From: an uncultured beta proteobacterium
GTDB lineage: Bacteria; Pseudomonadota; Gammaproteobacteria; Burkholderiales; Rhodocyclaceae
Assembly: GCA_903930395.1 (NCBI GenBank)
Contig: CAIYYE010000042.1
Span: 1 to 5,482 of the forward strand
Direction of reading: 5' to 3'
DNA length: 5,482 bases
Both the position numbers and the translations under genes were made by a program. Below, piece by piece: positions 1 to 5,482 of the stretch; positions within the stretch are counted from its first letter, which is position 1, and each line of letters begins with the position of its first letter. The notes under the pieces are model-generated. The model was not told where the DNA came from and did no database searches. It saw only the letters and a list, made by a program, of their open reading frames with translations.

Positions 1-1637
1 AGAACATCACCATCTGCGACTCCAAGGGGGTTATCTACGTCGGTCGCCCCGGTGGCATGGATGCAACCAAGGCCCGCTACGCCCAAAATACCGAGCAGCG
101 GACTCTGGCCGATGCCATGGTCGGTGCCGACATCTTCCTCGGCCTGTCGGCCGCTGGCGTCGTCAAGCAGGATATGGTCAAGAGCATGGCGGAAAAGCCG
201 ATGGTCTTTGCGCTGGCCAATCCGACCCCGGAAATCATGCCGGAGCTGGTCCAGGAAGTCCGACCGGATGCCATCATCGCAACCGGCCGTTCGGATTATG
301 TGAACCAGGTCAATAACGTCCTCTGCTTCCCCTTCATCTTCCGTGGCGCCCTCGATGTCGGCGCGACACGCATTACCGAAGAAATGAAGATGGCCTCGGT
401 GCGCGCCATTGCCGAACTGGCCGAAGCCGAGGTAACTGATGAAGTGGCCATGGCCTACCCCGGTGCCGATTTGTCTTTCGGCCCGGAATACCTGATTCCC
501 AAACCTTTCGATCCCCGCCTGATCGTCAAGATTGCCCCGGCTGTTGCTCTGGCAGCGATGGAGTCCGGCGTGGCGACGCGCCCGATTACCGATTGGGATG
601 CCTACCGGGCCAAGCTGTCCGAGTTCGTCTATCACACCGGTGTTGGTATGCGTGCCATCTTCCAGGCAGCACGTCAGGCCAAGGGCAAGCGCATCATCTT
701 CGCCGAAGGTGAGGACGAACGCGTATTGCGCGCTGCTCAGGTGGTCATCGAGGAAAAATTTGCCCGTCCGCTGCTCATCGGTCGCCCGGCAGTCATCGAG
801 CATCGCCTCGAGAAAGCCAAGCTGCGCATCCAGCCGGGCATCGATTTCGATATCGTCAATCCTGAATCCGACGAGCGTTACCGCGAATGCTGGACGGCCT
901 ATCACAAGGCCATGGCCCGTCAGGGCATCACCCCGGCCATCGCCAAGGAAGCCATGCGCCGCAAGCCGACAGTGATCGGCGCCATGCTGCTCAAGCTCGG
1001 CTACGCCGACGGCATGATCTGCGGCATGACCGGCCAGTACAGCCACCACCTCGGCGTGATCAGCCAGATCATCGGCAAGCGCTCCGGCGTCAGCACGCTG
1101 GCCGCGATGAACTACCTGATGCTGCCGGGCCGCTCGCTGTTCATCTGCGATACGCACGTCAATGAAAACCCGAACGCCCAGGAAATCGCCGAAATGACGA
1201 TGATGGCGGCCGAACAGGTCAAGCGTTTCGGCAGCCATCCAAAAGTGGCCTTGCTCTCGCATTCCAATTTTGGCTCCAGCAACTCCGAATCGGCTCGCAA
1301 GATGAGTCTTGCCGCCAGTCTCGTTTCAGCCATGTCAGCCGGCGAGCTGGAAGTCGACGGCGAAATGCACGGTGACTCGGCGCTCAATGAAGACCTGCGC
1401 CGCGAAGCCAATCCGGATTCGCCGCTCAAAGGTGAAGCCAACCTGCTGGTCATGCCCAACATCGATGCCGCCAATATTTCCTACAATCTCATCAAGATGA
1501 CCGGTGGCGAAGGCGTCACCATCGGCCCCATCCTGCTTGGCGCGGCTCGTCCGGTGCATGTCATGACCTCGACGGCAACGGTGCGTCGCCTGGTCAACAT
1601 GACGGCACTGGCCGTTGTGGAGTCCATGGAGCGTTAA
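1..1637 (+). CDS. maeB: NADP-dependent malic enzyme with C-terminal phosphotransacetylase-like domain, 5' truncated by window
   Basis: This enzyme oxidatively decarboxylates L-malate to pyruvate and CO2 in the cytoplasm, yielding NADPH. The reading frame is open from base 3 (first full codon) to the TAA at 1635-1637, giving 544 visible residues. Full-length MaeB proteins are about 750-760 aa, so roughly 210 N-terminal residues, including the malate-binding part and the Rossmann glycine motif, lie upstream. Visible residues 1 to about 205 are the end of the NAD(P)-binding malic domain, with FALANPTPEI at 69-78 and ATGRSDYVNQVNN at 93-105, both typical of malic enzymes. Residues about 225-540 form a phosphotransacetylase-like domain: KRIIFAEGEDERVL at 229-242, SHSNFGSSNS at 419-428, DGEMHGDSAL at 452-461 and LLVMPNIDAAN at 481-491. 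In characterised MaeB proteins this domain is regulatory (acetyl-CoA sensing) rather than a working acetyltransferase. That role is carried over from the family. The gene ends just before a strong hairpin terminator and converges with mpl. Confidence 0.95.
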   Translation, partial: NITICDSKGVIYVGRPGGMDATKARYAQNTEQRTLADAMVGADIFLGLSAAGVVKQDMVKSMAEKPMVFALANPTPEIMPELVQEVRPDAIIATGRSDYVNQVNNVLCFPFIFRGALDVGATRITEEMKMASVRAIAELAEAEVTDEVAMAYPGADLSFGPEYLIPKPFDPRLIVKIAPAVALAAMESGVATRPITDWDAYRAKLSEFVYHTGVGMRAIFQAARQAKGKRIIFAEGEDERVLRAAQVVIEEKFARPLLIGRPAVIEHRLEKAKLRIQPGIDFDIVNPESDERYRECWTAYHKAMARQGITPAIAKEAMRRKPTVIGAMLLKLGYADGMICGMTGQYSHHLGVISQIIGKRSGVSTLAAMNYLMLPGRSLFICDTHVNENPNAQEIAEMTMMAAEQVKRFGSHPKVALLSHSNFGSSNSESARKMSLAASLVSAMSAGELEVDGEMHGDSALNEDLRREANPDSPLKGEANLLVMPNIDAANISYNLIKMTGGEGVTIGPILLGAARPVHVMTSTATVRRLVNMTALAVVESMER

Positions 1638-1649
1638 AACCGGCTCGAT

Positions 1650-1687
1650 AAAAAAGGCGCGGGAGGGAGACCTCGCCGCGCCTTTTT
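1650..1687. terminator. Bidirectional intrinsic terminator between convergent maeB and mpl
   Basis: An 11-bp inverted repeat, AAAAAGGCGCG (1651-1661) and CGCGCCTTTTT (1677-1687), starts 13 bases after the maeB stop. The stem can extend inward through G1662-C1676 and GAGG (1663-1666) with CCTC (1671-1674), leaving a bulged G at 1675 and a GAGA loop at 1667-1670. The right arm ends in a T run suited to stopping maeB transcripts. The left arm's A run becomes a U run for leftward mpl transcripts, whose stop codon is 17 bp away. The structure is read directly; bidirectional function is inferred from symmetry and convergent placement. Confidence 0.87.
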
Positions 1688-1703
1688 GCTTTGCGGGGGG
1701 CTT

Positions 1704-3050
1704 TTACTCGGTTAGTCCCGCCAGAATCTTGCCGTGGATGCCGCCAAAGCCGCCGTTGCTCATGACCAGGATGTGGTCACCCGGTTGGGCTTCGATGACG
1801 ATCTGGTCGACCAGTCGGGCCAGATCGTCTTCGACGATGGCACGGTCGCCCATGGGGGCCAGCGCCTCGCGGGCATCCCAGCCGAGATTGCCGGCGTAGC
1901 AGAAGGCCATGTCGACTTCGCGCAGGCTATCCGGGAGTTGAGATTTCATGGTGCCCAGCTTCATGGTGTTGGAGCGCGGCTCAAGAACGGCGAGGATGCG
2001 GGCCTTGCCGATTTTGCGGCGCAGACCGGCGACGGTCGTGGCGATGGCGGTCGGATGGTGAGCGAAGTCGTCGTAGACCGTAACGCCGCGCACTTCGCCG
2101 CGTACTTCCATGCGCCGTTTGACATTATCGAAGCGGGACAGGGCGTCGAGGCCCTGGTCCAGCGGCACGCCGACATGGCGGGCGGCGAGAAGGGCGGCGC
2201 AGGCATTGGCCCGGTTGTGGTCGCCCGAGAGCCGCCAGACGGTGCGCCGGACCTTGCCATCGGGCGAGTGCAGGATCAGCTCGCCACGGGCATCGTCGCC
2301 GGTCACGTGGTAGCCGCACGGTTCATTGAAGCGCTCAACCGGCGTCCAGCAGCCACGCTGCAGGACGCGGTCGAGGCTGGCTTCGGCGGCATTGGAGACG
2401 ATCAGTCCGGATTGCGGCAGGGTGCGCACGAGATGGTGAAATTGCGTCTCGATTGCGGCCAGATCAGTGAAAATGTCGGCGTGATCGAATTCAAGATTGT
2501 TCAGGACGACGGTTCGCGGGCGGTAATGGACGAACTTGGAACGCTTGTCACAGAAGGCCGTGTCGTATTCGTCGGCCTCGATGACGAAGAAGGGCGTGCC
2601 GCCGAGCCGGGCCGAGACGCCAAAGTTCAGTGGTACGCCGCCGATCAGGAAACCGGGGTCCATGTTGGCGGCGTCGAGTATCCAGGCCAGCATCGAGGCG
2701 GTGGTCGTCTTGCCATGCGTGCCGGCGACGCCGAGTACCCAGCGGCCTTGCAGCACGTTTTCGGCCAGCCATTGCGGCCCGGAAACATAGGGCAGACCCT
2801 TGTCGAGTATGGCTTCGAGCAACGGGTTGCCGCGCGAAACGGCGTTGCCGATGACGAAAATATCCGGGGCCAGCGCCAGTTGGTCGACGGCGAACCCTTC
2901 GATGAGCTCGATGCCGGCCTCTCGTAGCTGGTCGCTCATCGGCGGATAGACGTTGGCGTCGCAGCCCGTGACTTTGTGGCCGGAATCGACGGCCAGTTGT
3001 GCGATGCCGCCCATGAAGGTGCCGCAGATGCCGAGAATATGAATGTGCAT
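1704..3050 (-). CDS. mpl: UDP-N-acetylmuramate:L-alanyl-gamma-D-glutamyl-meso-diaminopimelate ligase (murein peptide ligase)
   Basis: Mpl is a cytoplasmic ATP-dependent Mur ligase that joins recycled tripeptide L-Ala-gamma-D-Glu-meso-DAP to UDP-MurNAc, returning wall fragments to peptidoglycan synthesis. The protein is 448 aa (the E. coli enzyme is about 457). It opens with the family N-terminus MHIHILGICGTFMGG and a DANVYPPMS motif (31-39), where the Mur N-terminal nucleotide-binding domain begins. The central ATPase domain carries the P-loop GTHGKTTT (110-117), EADEYD (158-163) and NNLEFDHADIF (184-194). The C-terminal domain carries SGDHNRANACAA (275-286) and YDDFAHHPTAI (326-336), the latter typical of Mpl rather than MurC. 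The frame is open upstream to an ATG at 3104, but I chose ATG 3050-3048 because the conserved fold starts there and the extra 18 residues match nothing in the family. No good Shine-Dalgarno precedes it. It is transcribed divergently from the 3103 gene and ends at the shared terminator. Confidence 0.94.
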   Translation of the reverse strand: MHIHILGICGTFMGGIAQLAVDSGHKVTGCDANVYPPMSDQLREAGIELIEGFAVDQLALAPDIFVIGNAVSRGNPLLEAILDKGLPYVSGPQWLAENVLQGRWVLGVAGTHGKTTTASMLAWILDAANMDPGFLIGGVPLNFGVSARLGGTPFFVIEADEYDTAFCDKRSKFVHYRPRTVVLNNLEFDHADIFTDLAAIETQFHHLVRTLPQSGLIVSNAAEASLDRVLQRGCWTPVERFNEPCGYHVTGDDARGELILHSPDGKVRRTVWRLSGDHNRANACAALLAARHVGVPLDQGLDALSRFDNVKRRMEVRGEVRGVTVYDDFAHHPTAIATTVAGLRRKIGKARILAVLEPRSNTMKLGTMKSQLPDSLREVDMAFCYAGNLGWDAREALAPMGDRAIVEDDLARLVDQIVIEAQPGDHILVMSNGGFGGIHGKILAGLTE

Positions 3051-3102
3051 TTCAGATTGTGCCGTTAGAATGAAGGCGATTTTACCTTGATCGAGTCCCC
3101 CC
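3051..3102. promoter_or_regulatory. Divergent intergenic region, probable promoters for mpl and the 3103 gene
   Basis: These 52 bp are the only non-coding space between two divergent genes, so transcription starts for both should lie in or close to it. A leftward -10-like TAAAAT occurs on the minus strand at 3084-3079, which would give mpl a leader of roughly 20 nt. A rightward -10-like TAGAAT occurs at 3066-3071, which would give the 3103 gene a leader of about 25 nt. Neither has a convincing -35 hexamer at normal spacing, and the rightward start codon is preceded by a run of six C with no clear ribosome-binding site. The region being regulatory is inferred from layout; the exact boxes are weak candidates. 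Confidence 0.35.
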
Positions 3103-3693
3103 ATGACCCGTCATGAACGGCAACGTACGAGCCCCGGCAATCGGGCCAGCATCGCCAGCGCCGCAGCGCGACTGATGGTGGAAGATGGCATTACCGACTA
3201 TCACCACGCCAAGAAAAAGGCGGCTCGCCAGTTGGGGCTGCCCGAACACACCGCTTTTCCGGACAATGCCGAGGTCGAGGCCGAGTTGCGCGCCTATCGC
3301 AGTCTGTATCAGGGTGAGGAGCATGAGGAGTTGATCTCGCTCCTGCGCCACACGGCGCTCGAGTTGCTGGACCTGCTGGCCGACTTCAATCCCTATCTGA
3401 CCGGCTCCGTGCTTGATGGCACGGCGGGTGAGCATTCAGGCATCGACATCCTTGTTTTCGCCGATAGCGCCAAGGAGGTCGAGATCTTCCTGCTCAATCG
3501 GGGAATCGACGTGGATCATGTCGAAGTTCGCAATGAACGGGTCGAGGCCGTGCTGCGCATGGAAACCGATACGGCCGATGCCGACCTCATCATCATGCCG
3601 CCCAACATGGAGCGCGTCAGCCTGAAACATCACGACGGCCGTCCGCGCGACCGTATCCGGGCCGACGCCCTGCGCGCCCTACTAAAGGAATAG
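3103..3693 (+). CDS. Conserved hypothetical protein with nucleotidyltransferase-like (Pol-beta-type) signature
   Basis: The function is unknown. The protein is 196 aa, with no signal peptide or membrane segment, so it is presumably cytoplasmic. Residues about 12-45 form a basic, probably helical N-terminal region (RASIASAAARLMVEDG, then HAKKKAARQLGL), followed by PDNAEVEAELRAYRSLYQ (53-70) and a helix containing LLRHTALELLDLL. Residues 100-119 resemble the nucleotidyltransferase core: Gly101-Ser102, then HSGIDILVF (111-119). A later strand, DADLIIMPPN (159-168), could supply the third acidic ligand. The first Asp of the usual DxD pair is Gly113; only Asp115 remains, so catalysis is doubtful. 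I recall similar proteobacterial proteins with the same GxVLDGTAxEHS stretch, sometimes loosely named nucleotidyltransferase or even a Mur ligase, but cannot verify this here. ATG 3103 is favoured because an in-frame TGA at 3088-3090 closes off the upstream frame and no other ATG occurs before residue 25. It precedes aroQ by 39 bp and may share its transcript. Confidence 0.85.
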   Translation: MTRHERQRTSPGNRASIASAAARLMVEDGITDYHHAKKKAARQLGLPEHTAFPDNAEVEAELRAYRSLYQGEEHEELISLLRHTALELLDLLADFNPYLTGSVLDGTAGEHSGIDILVFADSAKEVEIFLLNRGIDVDHVEVRNERVEAVLRMETDTADADLIIMPPNMERVSLKHHDGRPRDRIRADALRALLKE

Positions 3694-3699
3694 ACTGGA

Positions 3700-3727
3700 C
3701 AAGTTGCTGTCATTTGCGGCAAACTTG
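3700..3727 (+). other. Small hairpin in the leader of aroQ
   Basis: CAAGTTGC (3700-3707) can pair with GCAAACTTG (3719-3727), leaving one bulged A and an 11-base loop. It starts 7 bases after the preceding stop codon and ends 5 bases before the aroQ ATG, in the region where a ribosome-binding site would lie. There is no T run, so it is not an intrinsic terminator. It could reduce aroQ initiation or couple it to upstream translation, but a stem this short may also be chance. Confidence 0.3.
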
Positions 3728-3732
3728 CAGCT

Positions 3733-4212
3733 ATGACGAAGCGAAAAACTGCTTCCAAGCCGGTCGAAAAGCCGCTCGTTCTAGTAATACACGGGCCAAA
3801 TCTCAACCTGCTTGGCACACGCGAACCCGAGCATTATGGCCGGGTAACCCTGTCGGACATCAACATGTCGCTGGCGCGCATGGCTGAAACCGCCGGTGTC
3901 GAACTGGAGGCGTTCCAGAGCAACCATGAAGGTGCGCTGATCGAGCGCGTTCATGCGGCTCGCGAACAAGGTGTCCGGGCCATCATCATCAATCCTGCGG
4001 CGTATACGCACACCAGCGTCGCCCTGCGCGATGCCATGGCGGCTGTGGCGATTCCGTTTGTCGAAGTGCATCTTTCCAACGTGCATGCGCGGGAAGCGTT
4101 CCGCCATCACTCGTATTTTTCGGACCTGGCCATCGGTGTCATCTGTGGCCTGGGTCATGAGGGCTACCTGCTGGCCCTCGAATATCTGCTTAACAAGCTT
4201 AATATTGAATAG
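3733..4212 (+). CDS. aroQ: 3-dehydroquinate dehydratase, type II
   Basis: This enzyme converts 3-dehydroquinate to 3-dehydroshikimate, the third step of the shikimate route to chorismate and aromatic amino acids. Type II enzymes are small cytoplasmic flavodoxin-like proteins that assemble as dodecamers. The 159-aa product has every known active-site element: [16 protein letters not shown] (21-36) with Asn23, lid-loop Arg30 and catalytic Tyr35; FQSNHEG (61-67); [10 protein letters not shown] (86-95) with Asn87 and catalytic His93; and [15 protein letters not shown] (110-124) with His113, Ser115 and Arg124. The spacings match the Mycobacterium tuberculosis enzyme with an offset of 11-12 residues. 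That offset reflects a lysine-rich N-terminal extension (about 13 residues) before the first beta strand. ATG 3733 is the only plausible start after the previous gene; its ribosome-binding site is weak. The aroQ-accB-accC order is common in proteobacteria, which supports the assignment and suggests co-transcription. Confidence 0.96.
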   Translation: MTKRKTASKPVEKPLVLVIHGPNLNLLGTREPEHYGRVTLSDINMSLARMAETAGVELEAFQSNHEGALIERVHAAREQGVRAIIINPAAYTHTSVALRDAMAAVAIPFVEVHLSNVHAREAFRHHSYFSDLAIGVICGLGHEGYLLALEYLLNKLNIE

Positions 4213-4249
4213 TCCGGTTTCGGCCGGACACTTGTGCCCGACGGGCACA
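4212..4249 (+). other. Two tandem hairpins in the aroQ-accB intergenic region
   Basis: Two perfect inverted repeats lie side by side: GTCCGG (4212-4217) with CCGGAC (4224-4229) around a 6-base loop, and TGTGCCC (4233-4239) with GGGCACA (4243-4249) around a GAC loop. The first begins at the last base of the aroQ stop codon; the second ends 6 bases before the accB Shine-Dalgarno. Neither is followed by a T run, so they are not a classical intrinsic terminator. They could stabilise the accB-accC transcript after processing, act as an attenuator, or modulate accB translation. The pairing is certain; any role is inference. Confidence 0.5.
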
Positions 4250-4254
4250 GCATA

Positions 4255-4262
4255 GAAGGGAG
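4255..4262 (+). promoter_or_regulatory. Strong ribosome-binding site of accB
   Basis: GAAGGGAG ends 5 bases before the accB ATG at 4268. It is the only clear purine-rich Shine-Dalgarno in the window and fixes the accB start. It suggests that accB initiates efficiently on its own rather than only by coupling to aroQ. Confidence 0.75.
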
Positions 4263-4267
4263 TCTCC

Positions 4268-4720
4268 ATGGATCTGCGTAAACTCAAGAAACTTATCGAC
4301 CTCGTTCAGGAATCCGGCATTTCGGAACTGGAAGTGACCGAAGGCGAAGAAAAAGTTCGCATCGCCAAGCATTACGGCACCGTTGCGGCTGCTCCGCAGC
4401 AATACTATGCACCGCCTCCGCCGGTCGCTTCGGGTGCGCCGGCTGCCTCCGCGGTCAATCTCGATGACGAGGACGAGATTCCGGAAGGTCATATCGTCAA
4501 GTCGCCGATGGTCGGTACCTTCTACCGCTCGCCGTCGCCTGGCGCCGACGCCTTCGTGCAGATCGGCCAGACCGTCAAGCAGGGTGAAACCCTGTGCATC
4601 ATCGAGGCGATGAAACTGCTCAACGAAATCGAGTCTGATGCCTCTGGCGTGGTCAAGGCCATCCTGGTTGAAAATGGCGAGCCGGTCGAGTTCGGCGAGC
4701 CGCTCTACGTGATTGGCTGA
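4268..4720 (+). CDS. accB: Biotin carboxyl carrier protein of acetyl-CoA carboxylase
   Basis: AccB carries the biotin that shuttles CO2 from biotin carboxylase (AccC) to the carboxyltransferase (AccA/AccD), producing malonyl-CoA for fatty acid synthesis. The 150-aa product (E. coli about 156) starts with the typical N-terminal helix [18 protein letters not shown] and a short strand region ending near residue 35. An Ala/Pro-rich flexible linker follows (about 38-63, including PPPP at 49-52) and then an acidic patch, LDDEDE. The biotinyl domain spans about 74-150: [18 protein letters not shown] (79-96) contains the protruding 'thumb' loop of bacterial AccB, and [10 protein letters not shown] (113-122) contains the biotinylated Lys116. 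The end, [10 protein letters not shown], matches the family C-terminus, so the gene is complete. In E. coli, BCCP represses its own operon; whether this applies here cannot be read from the sequence. The accC start lies one base after the stop. Confidence 0.97.
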   Translation: MDLRKLKKLIDLVQESGISELEVTEGEEKVRIAKHYGTVAAAPQQYYAPPPPVASGAPAASAVNLDDEDEIPEGHIVKSPMVGTFYRSPSPGADAFVQIGQTVKQGETLCIIEAMKLLNEIESDASGVVKAILVENGEPVEFGEPLYVIG

Positions 4721-4721
4721 T

Positions 4722-5482
4722 ATGGCCATGTTTGAGAAAATCCTTATCGCCAATCGCGGGGAGATCGCGCTGCGCATTCAGCGCGCCTGCCGTGAATTGG
4801 GCGTCAAGACGGTGGTCGTCCATTCCGAGGCCGATCGTGACGCGAAATACGTCAAGCTGGCCGACGAGTCGGTCTGTATCGGTCCGGCTTCTTCGTCGCT
4901 GAGCTATCTGAATGTTCCGGCGATCATTTCGGCGGCCGAAGTGACCGATGCCCAGGCCATTCACCCGGGTTATGGTTTCCTCTCCGAAAACGCCGATTTT
5001 GCCGAGCGCGTCGAAACCTCGGGTTTTGTCTTCATCGGGCCGCGCGCCGAGACCATACGCCTGATGGGCGACAAGGTTTCCGCCAAGAACGCGATGAAGG
5101 AAGCCATGGTGCCTTGCGTGCCTGGTTCCGAGGGCGAGCTGCCGGATGATCCGAAGGAAATCGTCAAGATTGCCCGGGCTGTTGGCTATCCGGTCATCAT
5201 CAAGGCGGCTGGCGGCGGTGGCGGTCGCGGCATGCGTGTCGTGCATACCGAGGCTGCGCTGGTCAATGCCGTCGGGATGACCAAGCAGGAGGCGGGCAGC
5301 TTCTTCAACAATCCTGCCGTCTACATGGAAAAATATCTGGAAAATCCGCGTCACGTGGAAATCCAGGTGTTGGCCGACGAATACAAGAACGCCATTTATC
5401 TGGGCGAACGCGACTGCTCGATGCAGCGCCGTCACCAGAAGGTGATTGAGGAAGCGCCTGCGCCGCACATCCCGGCCCGCCT
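4722..5482 (+). CDS. accC: Biotin carboxylase subunit of acetyl-CoA carboxylase, 3' truncated by window
   Basis: AccC uses ATP and bicarbonate to carboxylate biotin on AccB, the first half of the acetyl-CoA carboxylase reaction. The frame runs open from 4722 to the window edge, giving 253 of about 450 residues; the missing part is the rest of the ATP-grasp domain and the C-terminal domain. The N-terminal domain shows [14 protein letters not shown] (6-19) and [15 protein letters not shown] (80-94). The ATP-grasp part shows Lys118 in LMGDKVS, Lys161, the glycine-rich loop GGGGGRGM (164-171), [14 protein letters not shown] (203-216) with Glu203 and His211, and [11 protein letters not shown] (230-240) with Cys232 and Lys240. 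All sit exactly two residues later than their E. coli counterparts, so there are no indels to that point. Two ATGs compete: 4722 (MAMFEKI, one base after the accB stop) and 4728 (MFEKI, closer to the E. coli N-terminus). Neither has a strong ribosome-binding site, suggesting translational coupling to accB. Confidence 0.97.
   Translation, partial: MAMFEKILIANRGEIALRIQRACRELGVKTVVVHSEADRDAKYVKLADESVCIGPASSSLSYLNVPAIISAAEVTDAQAIHPGYGFLSENADFAERVETSGFVFIGPRAETIRLMGDKVSAKNAMKEAMVPCVPGSEGELPDDPKEIVKIARAVGYPVIIKAAGGGGGRGMRVVHTEAALVNAVGMTKQEAGSFFNNPAVYMEKYLENPRHVEIQVLADEYKNAIYLGERDCSMQRRHQKVIEEAPAPHIPAR

Noticed and set aside
1112..1474. A minus-strand open frame within maeB
   Set aside because: It is fully inside the phosphotransacetylase-like domain coding region. 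It is Ser/Ala/Arg-rich low-complexity sequence typical of a shadow frame.
1734..2927. A long plus-strand open frame of 397 codons antisense to mpl
   Set aside because: It lies wholly within a gene with unmistakable Mpl motifs. Its predicted protein shows no recognisable motif and has the Gly/Asp/Val-rich composition expected from reading GC-biased codons backwards.
3097..3102. Run of six C immediately before the ATG at 3103, considered as a phase-variable tract
   Set aside because: Six bases is too short to suggest slipped-strand phase variation, and the tract is outside the coding frame with no promoter spacing clearly dependent on it.
3781..4287. A minus-strand open frame of 168 codons opposite aroQ
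   Set aside because: The plus strand encodes a complete AroQ with all catalytic residues; the antisense product has no recognisable domain.
4199..4777. A minus-strand open frame of 192 codons spanning aroQ end, accB and accC start
   Set aside because: It crosses two real gene boundaries and shows no protein family features. It is explained by the codon bias of accB.
4653..5468. A minus-strand open frame of 271 codons opposite accB/accC
   Set aside because: It covers the conserved accC coding sequence. Its composition (rich in His, Arg, Asp, Leu) is typical of an antisense shadow, and no ribosome-binding site or motif supports it.

Overview
The window looks like an ordinary chromosomal housekeeping segment of a GC-rich Gram-negative bacterium. 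It is most likely a betaproteobacterium, plausibly of the Rhodocyclales (Dechloromonas/Azoarcus-like). I base this on the MaeB-type malic enzyme with a fused phosphotransacetylase-like domain, the Mpl peptidoglycan-recycling ligase, the aroQ-accB-accC order familiar from beta- and gammaproteobacteria, and the strong G/C preference at third codon positions. The taxon is an inference from protein flavour and synteny, not a database result.

Layout: 1-1637 (+) is the 3' part of maeB, whose 5' end lies outside the window. It ends at a strong hairpin (about 1650-1687) that is symmetric enough to terminate transcription from both sides. mpl lies on the opposite strand (3050 down to 1704) and converges on that hairpin. 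A 52-bp divergent intergenic region (3051-3102) separates mpl from a rightward run of genes: an uncharacterised 196-aa protein with a nucleotidyltransferase-like signature (3103-3693), aroQ (3733-4212), accB (4268-4720) and the 5' part of accC (4722 to the window end).

Functionally the genes are central metabolism and envelope maintenance. MaeB makes pyruvate and NADPH from malate. AccB and AccC carry out the biotin-carboxylation half-reaction of acetyl-CoA carboxylase, which commits acetyl-CoA to fatty acids. AroQ performs the third step of the shikimate pathway. Mpl reattaches recycled murein tripeptide to UDP-MurNAc. All known catalytic residues I checked in AroQ, AccB, AccC and Mpl are present, and I see no frameshift.

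I found no mobile element, CRISPR array, tRNA/rRNA or direct-repeat structure, and no gene-free stretch over 66 bp. The least explained items are the nucleotidyltransferase-like protein, which lacks one expected metal-binding Asp, and a pair of tandem hairpins between aroQ and accB. I do not see convincing evidence of a new biological system here.
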